From: Metallyticus violacea
Taxonomy: Eukaryota; Arthropoda; Insecta; Mantodea; Metallyticidae
DNA: 64,000 nucleotides
Assembly: GCA_030762175.1 (NCBI GenBank)
Contig: CM060830.1
Coordinates: 44,814,501 to 44,878,500 of the forward strand
Direction of reading: 5' to 3'
The translations under genes were made by a program, and so were the position numbers. The notes under the pieces are model-generated. The model saw only the letters and a program-made list of their open reading frames with translations. It ran no database searches and was not told where the DNA came from. Every line of letters begins with the position of its first letter. The stretch's first letter is position 1. Shown here in pieces: positions 58,001 to 64,000 of the stretch.

Positions 58001-61000
58001 CTACTTCACATTCAGAGACAGTAGTTATACACAAAAGGATCTAGCAATCCAAAACCCACTCTCTCCATTCTTGGCAGATATGTATATGAGTTTCTTGGAA
58101 ATAAAATTAGTTGAGCTTTTCCACATATATACAAATGTTTTTACGTTATGTTGATGATATCTTTGCAATAGTAAATGAAAAATGGAAAGTGGATGCAATA
58201 AAACTACTCAATCTATAAGACAGCACTGTTAAATTCACAAGGTTATTCCCTTCTTGGATATAAAAATTATAAAAAATGGCAATAATCTGGAATTTGGCAC
58301 ATTCAGAAAAGATACCCACCAGATAAGTATATAAAAAACAACAGTCACAATCCAAGACAACATAAGCTTATCATAAGCAATAGTCTCGCATTCAGATTAA
58401 CAAACAAACCTAGCAATAAGCAAGACAGAATACAAGTTGGAGTACCATAAAATCATGGGTATAGTACAGAAAAATGGCTACACAATAAATCTGGTCAACA
58501 AGAAAATAGAAAAATTCAAAAAATGAAAACAAATAAAAGTTATCACCACACTAAAAGGCTATAAAGGAGATCATATATATATAAATAAGAAATTCACATT
58601 CCACCCATGGACACATAAAAAAAATCCCACAAGATTTTTAAAGAAGCAAACATCATTTTGGTTCCAATAAATAAATGTAGTTTAAAAAACCTCCTAAAAC
58701 CAACATAAAAGACAAAATTCTGCCAGGAAAACAATAAGGCATTTAGAAATTAGTTACAAAGACTGCAATATGAAATAATAGGCAAAACAAAAAGAAATAT
58801 TACCATATGATTTAAGGAACACATAAGAAATGTAAATTATAAACACACAGAAAAATCAGCAATAACAGACCATTTCTGGCAAAAGAACCACAAATTCCAA
58901 AAGGAACTAAAACTCTTAAAAACTCTTCCAAAACCCATAGAATTAACAGTGTGGGAAAATATATTCATTAACAAAAAAAAAGGAAAATTTGGTTAATTTT
59001 GATCTTCCATAAAATAGTCACCTCATCACCAAGTTCGTAAAATCCATCTTAATACCACACAGGAAAGCAGACAGTGGAATAATGCTGAAGATGAATGCAA
59101 CAGCCTTTGAAACATGTCCAAGTAAGTGGAACAAAATTAGTGAAAACTGAGTGATCTCAATAATAATTTGTTACATTGTAAGAACCTTTTACTTTCAAAA
59201 TATTAAGGACTAAAGGAAAAATGTCTTCTTGAGGAAGGTATCAAAATTGACCATTACAGAACATTAAACACAATATTGTAAATTTTCTTTGTGGTAGAAG
59301 GTTTAATTACTTTCTGTCAATTGTCTCTTTGAGGAACTGAAACATTGATACAGTATATCTGGTTGGAGACTATTTATTGGTTCATCTCATAAAAGTATGA
59401 ATAGTTCTACATAATGGCATTTTAAGCCTTCCATACCCATTGTCAATTCGTTCATTTGGAAGAAATTTATGATAACATTAGTGTAAGAATACTCAGGAAA
59501 AGAAGATGCATTGGTAGGACCACAGATAAAGGAAATAATGCAAGTTCCACCATTTTAAGAAATCTTGAGTGAGAAGAAAGTGAAAACTTGGAAAAGCTTC
59601 AAATGACTTTGTATGAATATTTTGGGTAAAACAGTTTTTTGACTATGGATAGTGAGTGCAGAAATTGTTAGATATATGTCAAGAAATCTATTGCTGTATT
59701 TTGCTCAAACTCCAATTCTTGCACTTGCATGTAGATTTTTTTCCCTAAATTTGTGGAGTCAGTGATCAGATTTGTGAAAGATTTCACCCTACGTTAAATT
59801 GACTGGAAAATTTAGCAGGGCTTCTAACAGGCCATTATAGTAGATTATTGCTGGATGCCATATCCTGATAATTCAATTAAAGCATATAAATAAAATCATA
59901 TGCTAAGCATCTCTTATATTCAATTCTGCAATTCAAACTTAATTCAGGTGCTAAGTTTTAAATCATATTGTAAATCTGCAATTCATATTTAAGTTAAAAT
60001 CATGTGAAAAAAATATTTGATGACAAAAGAGTGTCTGATTATTTTGATAACTTTTAATTTAAAAGCAATATATGATGAAGAAAAATTAATAAATTTCTGA
60101 AATTAGCAAAAAATAAATAAATAGATAAAATAGGGAACACAGTTTCATCTCTTTCACCTCTGACAAAATTTATTTAATTTTGTTCACCAGTGTTATTTTT
60201 GTATGCTAGTTGTCTGTTTTTCTAAGATATAGTTGACTTTTTACGGTCCGGTGCCAGCCCATTGTCTCATGAAATTGTAGGTATTCCCCCCTGGCATGGC
60301 AATTTTGTTGCAAAACTCTGAGAGCAGGGTGTGAAGGAGCTAATAGTGCCAGGAAAGCATTTGACTTTGATAATGAAACTTCCAACATGCTTTTGGTATC
60401 ATCACAGATAATGAAAGTTGAAAATACCAAGTATGACCCAGAAACAAAGGGTGATCCCAGTGAAATGCCTTTCAAGATATTAAGTGAGGCTAGAGAGTAG
60501 GTCTGAAGTGTAACATTACATGGAAAAAATAGAAACAATCACTGCCAGTTGCAATATTATTTCCTGCCTCCCTATACAAAGCATACTAAATCTGCATTGA
60601 ATGCCTCTGCATGCCACAATGAAAAGAGGAATTTTTGCAAGATTTAGAAGTGCAACTGGCAAACCATCCACCATTCTGTTGGTTCCTTATGAATTTTCTC
60701 TATTTCCAACAATTAAGAAATAGCTACGAGTTATTGTTTTGGGAATCCAGAAAAAGAAGAAGGAGAAGAATAAAGAAGACATGTTACAAAAACAAGCCAA
60801 ATAGGATTATTTTCTTTGATTATAATTGCTAATTTTTATACAAATATATATTTCAAGCTTCTCTAACAGTTAAGTCAATGATTATAGGCATTGTATGCAG
60901 TTATAAGTTTACTTAAATGTAACTTAGTAAAACTTCCACAGTGGAAAACATAATTATAAATTAAATATTTTAGCTGATGACTTGATTACATGCTTTTATT

Positions 61001-62975
61001 TTGCCACTTTCTAATATGTTCTGCTAGTAAACATTGGTAAATAGAGAAATAAGAGAGTATAGTTGACTCACCAGCTAAAATATTTAATTTATAATCTTTT
61101 GATTTTGGTTGCTGCATTATGGAAGTGGGATCACTGTGCTTTTAAAATTTAATAAATAAAATGTGTTGATAAACTTAAGACAGAACCTATCAAGGGCTAA
61201 GTACGAGGGATCAGTGATTCTGAATTTGTTAAAGGCATAGATTTTAATACAGAATAAGGTGTTTTCTTATTTCATTAAATTTCAATGTACCTAGCTTGGC
61301 AAGGGCTAGGTACATTAGAACAAACTTAAAATTGTAATTTTTCAATATTTGAAATATATTCAAAAAAAATTAAAAAATAATAAATGAAATTAACAAATAC
61401 ATTAAAATAAAATATGTATGAAAATTTTACTTTCATGTGGATGTTATTGTTCTAAAATGCTACAATGCTTACCAGGACAAACAGCATTGCATATGCTCTC
61501 AGAGTCAAAATTGTTCTGGTTACCAGCACATCCACCATAATCAAACTGTTCACATTTGTTGGTTTCTGGATTAAAATACCAATGTGCGACTGGAGTTTGA
61601 CATGGACCTGGATCTCTGGGCTCAAAGCATACATCTCCTGGAGAAAATGAGAGAGAGGAAAAAGTTAAATATTATTTTATCTTTGCATTAATTCATTCAA
61701 TACAAATACAAGTTCAAGATCTTTAAAATGGTCACCCTGATTTCAAATGTGCTTAACTCCTATAAACCATGTATTAATCTGCATAAATCAAATAAGAAAT
61801 TTTCCAAGTGCAGACTATTATGATGATGTGTTTTTTGTTAATCCAGTTGCTTATGGATACTATAAATTTAAGCTTTGTTTGAGCTGAGTTTTCTCTACTG
61901 ATGCCCAGTAAACATGTTGCATTGAGCTATAATTTAATCTAGAGAAAATGCCAACTAAATAACAAAAGATTTTGTTTGTTGCAATTTTCAAAATGGGAAT
62001 TGGTAATTACAGTGCAATAGGTATTTCATCAGTGTTTTGGAATTGATCCAACAGCTACTAAGTGTATCTGTCAATAGTACTGACATTTCAGTGAAACAGG
62101 ATGTTTGTGCAATGATAAGAGCACATTAAGACTGCACATGTCTGAGGAAAGCATTAAAAAATTAGAGAGACTTCCAAAGAAGTCAATAAAATTTACCAGC
62201 CAAAACCTGTGAATTTCTCAGACAACTGTTGATATGTTTCAAGAAAGCACTTGATTATGAAGTCATATAGGTTGCAATTGTTGCAATTTTAAAGTCAAAG
62301 GTCAGGGTACACTGAAGGAACTTTTTCCAGAATAAACAGGAGGCTCTGGAGGATAATATTTTTGCTCCCTTAGCGAAACAACTTTTCATAAGTGGCAAAG
62401 TGAATTTTTTGTTCTTGGATAGGTTTTCTAGGCTATTTTAACTTGGAGAGCTCCTCCATCATTTTATGTAAGCAAAATTAATATATGGCTGATAGGTGTG
62501 GAATTATACCTATTTGAAATCAGGCAATTGAAAGATTCTGTACTGCATACTACCATTCAGGCTATAAGGAATGTATTCTTTTGGAATGCACTACTTCAAC
62601 AGTAAAACATCAATAAATATTACTTACTTGGTTTGGGACAGCATACTGCAAACTCTCCAATAGGACTCAAATGACATTTATGAGAAGAGGGGCAGGAAGT
62701 AGTGTTAGGGCCACATTGCATCACATTCATTGATCCCTTCTCCAACAATGGATGGCCATTCTGACAAGGATTATCTCGCTGTGGCAAACACATAGGGACA
62801 GGTGGACAGGGACCATCCACACAAGCCACCTTCACTAGTCGACAAGCTTCCCCTTCTCCTCGGCATGAAATTTCCTTACAAGGATCCTGACATTGGCAAG
62901 TCTGGCATCCATCAGCATCCATTTGGTAACCATGCTCACAGGGCTGACACTTCATCATTGGACAGCTACTGGGAG
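41744..62975 (-). CDS. Multidomain membrane protein: antistasin-like, lustrin-type, Kunitz, two thyroglobulin type-1, SEA-like, transmembrane (3' part, partial)
   Basis: The join on the minus strand is 62975-62628, 61637-61473, 56110-55859, 53372-53213, 50305-50184, 45467-45241, 42193-41744: 1724 nt, 573 residues plus stop. The 5' exons lie beyond 64000. All junctions are GT..AG and phases match. Each extracellular module has its full cysteine set. A single 23-residue hydrophobic helix ([23 protein letters not shown]) followed by RKK makes it type I. Kunitz, antistasin and thyroglobulin-1 modules are classical protease-inhibitor folds, so a cell-surface inhibitor or adhesion role is inferred, not shown. 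Multidomain insect proteins of this make-up are known to me only as uncharacterised. Confidence 0.92.
42745..43600 (-). pseudogene. Mariner-type transposase fossil
   Basis: On the minus strand, [13 protein letters not shown] (43105-43065; second catalytic Asp, HDNA-like), then [20 protein letters not shown] (42929-42870) and [15 protein letters not shown] (42860-42816), the C-terminal end. TTTATTTATTTATTTATTT is a simple repeat at 43163-43190 that interrupts it. Dead. Confidence 0.68.
44145..44215 (-). repeat. SINE family 2 fragment (3' end)
   Basis: TGTTTAATGCTCATTTTTAC-TACTGAGGTACCACAGGCATG copies the start of the family-2 unit at 44672. Short remnant, 450 bases from a full copy. Confidence 0.7.
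44362..44412. repeat. (TA)n microsatellite with poly-T
   Basis: Alternating TA to 44400 followed by 12 T. Confidence 0.95.
44650..44924 (-). repeat. tRNA-derived SINE (family 2), full copy with 13-bp target duplication
   Basis: TTTTGTCATGTCT stands at 44637-44649 and again, identical, at 44925-44937. The minus strand begins CCGCCACGGGTGGCCGAGGT and has the A box TGGCCGAGGTCG and the B box GAGTTCGAATCC, spaced as in a tRNA with a variable arm (Leu/Ser type). It ends in poly-A (poly-T at 44650-44660 on plus). The perfect duplication shows a young insertion, in an intron of the multidomain gene. Confidence 0.92.
45241..45467 (-). CDS. SEA-like module exon
   Basis: [71 protein letters not shown]: alternating strands and helix, next to the membrane, as in SEA domains. 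A Gly-Ser lies at the turn where SEA domains self-cleave, but the following residues (NKV) do not match the usual SVVV. Acceptor ATATGCAG, donor GTGAGA, 227 nt, phase 1 to 0. Confidence 0.82.
45500..46279. other. Intronic DNA with no recognised feature
   Basis: AT-rich, no repeat or frame with protein character. Confidence 0.45.
46280..47525 (-). pseudogene. Mariner-superfamily transposase fossil with a PLE insertion
   Basis: On the minus strand, 47522-47247 codes [20 protein letters not shown] and then [20 protein letters not shown], the helix-turn-helix half. Beyond the insertion (46930-47060) the catalytic half goes on with [40 protein letters not shown] and a C-terminal [10 protein letters not shown] near 46640-46470. 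SPDLTxxDYYLWG is typical of a mariner relative distinct from those at 7201 and 42745. Stops and shifts make it non-functional. Confidence 0.78.
46930..47060 (+). repeat. PLE terminal module nested in a transposase fossil
   Basis: Starts near ACATCTGTCGTCAAG, has AAAGATGGAGAGGATGTCTC-TTCGAAACTGGTCCC (a hammerhead-like stem II plus GAAAC but a decayed CUGANGA), then GTAAGTGAAGCATAAGAGTATG and an ACTTCACTGTGTGAGTTCC tail. It splits the reading of the transposase at 46280. Confidence 0.65.
47530..49529. other. Intronic DNA, no gene recognised
   Basis: Slightly purine-rich around 48540-49000, which may be an old LINE end, but no family motif is readable. Confidence 0.4.
49530..49748 (-). other. 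Unassigned 72-codon open frame in an intron
   Basis: It reads [15 protein letters not shown]... and [20 protein letters not shown]..., with an ordinary amino acid mix. No splice acceptor joins it in phase to the multidomain gene, and neighbouring exons already join each other. Probably transposon debris; function unknown. Confidence 0.3.
50091..50112. repeat. (GA)n simple repeat
   Basis: GAGAGAGAGAGTGAGAGAGA, next to the second thyroglobulin exon (50184-50305). Confidence 0.85.
50184..50305 (-). CDS. End of second thyroglobulin type-1 domain
   Basis: Acceptor TTCTTCCAG, then [40 protein letters not shown] and donor GTAAGA. It supplies the last four cysteines (QC, CWC, IC). 122 nt, phase 2 in, 1 out; together with the previous exon it forms a 1-1 unit. 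Confidence 0.93.
50560..51320 (+). pseudogene. LINE C-terminal fossil with an internal SINE
   Basis: The plus strand reads [52 protein letters not shown] up to about 50750. It resumes after the SINE and, at 51160-51250, gives [20 protein letters not shown], the Cys/His end typical of non-LTR elements (..EHxLFEC). Broken by stops. Confidence 0.6.
50757..50935 (-). repeat. Truncated SINE family 1
   Basis: TTTATTTAGATTTAGATT... AGAGGCCTCTTCTTTCAGGC-TTGAGGTTGTTTTACATGCT matches the family-1 body; the tRNA head is missing. It lies inside the LINE fossil at 50560. Confidence 0.7.
51434..51633. repeat. Inverted repeat (59-bp arms) with hammerhead-like centre
   Basis: 51434-51492 and 51575-51633 are inverted copies with 1-2 differences. 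The 82-base centre has, on the minus strand, GTGAGG/CCTCAC as a 6-bp stem then GAAACATGTACC (51535-51523), as in the hammerhead modules, but the CUGANGA part reads TTGACAA. A different PLE-type family or a variant core. Confidence 0.8.
51857..52040 (-). repeat. Truncated SINE family 2
   Basis: GTGTTTAACATCCATTTTAA-CCACTG, AAGTCTAAGTTTAGGGCACC, CTCAGTTAGTGATTAC and TAACAACCTGACAGCCACCC follow the order of the copy at 44650. Head diverged. Confidence 0.68.
53213..53372 (-). CDS. Start of second thyroglobulin type-1 domain
   Basis: Acceptor TATTTCAG, then [20 protein letters not shown] (linker helix), [25 protein letters not shown] and a donor GTAAGT. It holds the first two cysteines of the second domain. 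160 nt, phase 1 in, 2 out. Confidence 0.92.
53494..53519 (+). repeat. Poly-T run (26 bases)
   Basis: Probably the A-tail of a minus-strand retroposon whose body starts near 53640. Confidence 0.9.
53645..53800 (-). repeat. SINE family 3 remnant
   Basis: GGTGGCCTCTGCATCCTCTACC, GGTAGAGAGCAGTACTGCAGGGGGGCATG matches the body of the copy at 36120 (ATGGCAGTACTGCAGAGGGG). No tRNA-like head is preserved. Confidence 0.5.
53850..54900 (-). pseudogene. Non-LTR reverse transcriptase fossil
   Basis: On the minus strand: [20 protein letters not shown] near 54420-54350, [40 protein letters not shown] and [20 protein letters not shown] near 54215-54150, the classic RT blocks (Asp region FLDxxKAFD). The rest of the RT is lost. 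Inside the intron between 53372 and 55859. Confidence 0.82.
54955..55020. repeat. (TTA)n microsatellite
   Basis: TTGTTATTG then uninterrupted TTA units. It sits 50 bases from the end of the LINE fossil at 53850-54900. Confidence 0.95.
55021..55858. other. Intronic DNA with no recognised feature
   Basis: No motif or repeat identified. Confidence 0.45.
55859..56110 (-). CDS. Thyroglobulin type-1 domain exon (first)
   Basis: [12 protein letters not shown]..., [33 protein letters not shown]..., PPTC: the six-Cys thyroglobulin type-1 pattern with the CWCV core. The tail [13 protein letters not shown] is basic then acidic. 252 nt, phase 1-1, acceptor TTTACAG, donor GTAAGT. Confidence 0.95.
56714..56890. 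repeat. PLE terminal module, family B (decayed)
   Basis: Opens with TGTACTTATGAAGCTGCTGAC, AATGGAGTGGCAATATA, then TTGAAGATGGGAGAGATTCTCCC and AAAATGTGTCTTACTTTTAT-GTAAGTGAGTGGAG, the same order as 37814-37880 but with GAAA and CUGA positions mutated. Confidence 0.65.
57348..57390 (-). ncRNA. Hammerhead-like motif in the 5' hairpin of the PLE
   Basis: Minus strand: CTGAGGA (57385-57379), ATGTGAATGAGAATCCAT, GAAAC (57361-57357), ATGTCC. Core conserved, stem II weak. Confidence 0.5.
59085..59125 (+). ncRNA. Hammerhead-like motif at the PLE 3' end
   Basis: CTGAAGA (59085-59091), GAAAC (59109-59113), ATGTCC with cleavage base C at 59118. Stem II hardly pairs. Confidence 0.45.
60206..60538 (-). 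other. Unassigned 110-codon open frame in an intron
   Basis: Higher in GC than its surroundings. The frame ([20 protein letters not shown]...) has no domain that I recognise and no splice sites linking it to the host gene. It may be a retroposed or transposon-derived piece. Confidence 0.3.
61473..61637 (-). CDS. Kunitz/BPTI-domain exon
   Basis: One complete Kunitz domain: [18 protein letters not shown], ..[28 protein letters not shown]. All six cysteines and the FxYGGCxGNxNNF signature are present. The residue after the second Cys (the P1 site) is Gln rather than Lys/Arg, so trypsin-type inhibition is unlikely. 165 nt, phase 1-1, consensus splice sites. In another frame a 60-codon open frame runs through the same DNA and is a shadow. 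Confidence 0.95.
61640..62620 (-). other. Intron between the lustrin-type and Kunitz exons
   Basis: 990-bp intron with no recognisable insert. Confidence 0.6.
62628..62975 (-). CDS. Exon with antistasin-like, Cys-rich and lustrin-type domains
   Basis: After acceptor TTTATAG the exon reads [30 protein letters not shown], an antistasin-like motif, then [22 protein letters not shown] and [13 protein letters not shown]...[16 protein letters not shown]...CCP, a lustrin-type Cys-rich block. Donor GTAAGT. 348 nt, phase 1-1. The final CCPKP is followed by an Arg shared with the next exon. Confidence 0.92.
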
Positions 62976-64000
62976 CTATAAAGTTAACAGTCATTAACTT
63001 TGACATTATCGTGGTGTCAGGAACTTATAAAAAAACTGTCAACATTAATGTACAAATATTTTTTGGGGGAGTAATAAACGAGAAGTAGGTGAAGATCATA
63101 CATTTTAATATATACATATGTATTTTCCTGTTTAAAATTATTTAAATTATGAGAAAACTTCAAGTTTCAATCAAATATGAAATAATGTTTATGATCTTTA
63201 ACAACAAATTTCAATTGAGCTTTGTTTACACAAGTAATTATTATTTTAAATTCAAAACAAATATGAAAATGACTGAAATAGGCCCAAGTGCATGACTCAG
63301 TAACTTATCCTGATGCACCTAAATTTTGTGTCTGTCATACAGAGTCAAGATATCCACGCAGAAAATTGAAGTCAGGATTGCAATTTGATTAATATAAGAA
63401 GTTGACTTTTACATTTTTAGCAACAAATGAAGAGTTAACTTCCCATTATAACTGTATCCTGCAATAATCTTGAATTCTTTGGAAAGGTTCCCTCCATTCA
63501 AGTATGATTTTTCAAACATTTGTTTAATTCCTTGAATGGTGTATTCTTATTTATTTATTAAATGTTAAATAAATTACAAAATAAAGTATGATTGTAGATT
63601 TTGATCATGACTATTAGATGATACTAAATTGCACAGGGTTTGTTCCAGTCATTAAGATACTGTATGCATTATCCAAAGTGAGCACAAATTTCCATTTTTC
63701 ATCTGCCAGGTGATTCTCATACTATTTCCTACTGCTTGTGTGACAATCTGAAATGTGACAAAGCAAGAAATTATGTACACTGCTTTTGTGATATTTTTCC
63801 AACTTAAAATCCCATGATATATAATTCTCTGCCCAATGTCATTAAAAATATAGAAAATTATAATGTATTTAAGTCTAGAACAAAGGTTTTCTTGCAGAAG
63901 CACAGCTTTTACACATTAAAGGAATATCTGCAATTTAATAAATATCCATATATATATAAGGCATGTGTTAACTATCTTATATCATTACCCTTCTTTTTTG
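62976..64000 (-). other. 5' intron of the multidomain gene; weak transposase-like trace
   Basis: No further exon is recognised. At about 63713-63650 the minus strand reads NHLADEKWKFVLTLDNAYSI, which resembles a transposon-coded segment (DE..WKFVLTLD), but it is too short to assign. The next upstream exon must end in phase 1. Confidence 0.4.

Larger units (their letters stand above)
57294..59160 (+). mobile_element. Penelope-like element with RT remnant
   Basis: A terminal hairpin (arms 57294-57350 and 57444-57496) precedes the coding remnant. [17 protein letters not shown] (58047-58100; family GSPLSPxxA) and [16 protein letters not shown] (58138-58186), the catalytic YVDD box, then [32 protein letters not shown] (58228-58322) are the RT of a Penelope-like retroelement. 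The GIY-YIG half is eroded to traces near 58760-58900. The 3' module with CTGAAGA and GAAAC (59085-59118) and GTAAGTGGAACAAAATTAG follows. Several stops; dead. Confidence 0.85.

Noticed and set aside
61452..61634. 60-codon minus-strand frame [14 protein letters not shown]...
   Set aside because: It is a shadow in another frame of the Kunitz exon, which has all six cysteines and matching splice phases.
63652..63903. Next upstream exon of the multidomain gene
   Set aside because: An acceptor-like TTTCAG exists at 63750, but no phase-1 donor follows and the peptide looks like a transposon remnant without cysteines.

Overview
The window looks like eukaryotic, very probably insect or other arthropod, nuclear DNA. 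It is strongly AT-rich, its genes are split by long introns bounded by GT..AG sites, and most of the rest is transposon debris (Tc1/mariner, hAT, non-LTR and Penelope-like elements, and tRNA-headed SINEs). I cannot name the species.

Two protein-coding genes can be reconstructed, both on the minus strand. (1) Positions 258-29492 hold a complete five-exon gene for RTRAF (hCLE / CGI-99 / C14orf166), the small subunit associated with the tRNA-splicing ligase and RNA polymerase II. The exons join in frame to give 248 codons. Two introns have been swollen by transposons to about 7.6 and 13.8 kb. (2) Positions 41744-62975, and beyond the right edge, hold the 3' seven exons of a secreted-side multidomain membrane protein. 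Its order is antistasin-like, lustrin-type Cys-rich, Kunitz, thyroglobulin type-1, thyroglobulin type-1, SEA-like, transmembrane helix and short tail. It is a modular, protease-inhibitor-like ectoprotein anchored in the membrane. A likely last exon of a third gene lies on the plus strand at 95-201, tail-to-tail with RTRAF and only 56 bases from its stop codon.

Layout: 1-250 convergent gene ends; 258-29492 RTRAF with an intronic Tc1 fossil, a TA-flanked mariner, a non-LTR RT fossil, three Penelope-like (PLE) copies, a hAT fossil with an in-frame 34-codon duplication, SINEs and a large foldback; 29493-41743 intergenic with SINEs, a LINE RNase H fossil and PLE hairpins; 41744-64000 the multidomain gene, whose introns carry mariner-type transposases, SINEs, LINE fragments and a fourth PLE copy with RT.

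The most interesting non-coding signal is a recurring terminal module of the Penelope-like elements. It occurs about a dozen times, often as back-to-back inverted pairs. Many copies contain a hammerhead-ribozyme-like core (CUGANGA, a short stem II, GAAAC, a tiny stem III, UH). The best examples are 28034-28075 (+), 27974-28015 (-), 37804-37855 (+) with 37742-37787 (-), 20345-20390 (+) and 21368-21412 (-). All assignments come from reading the sequence; no search or folding program was run.
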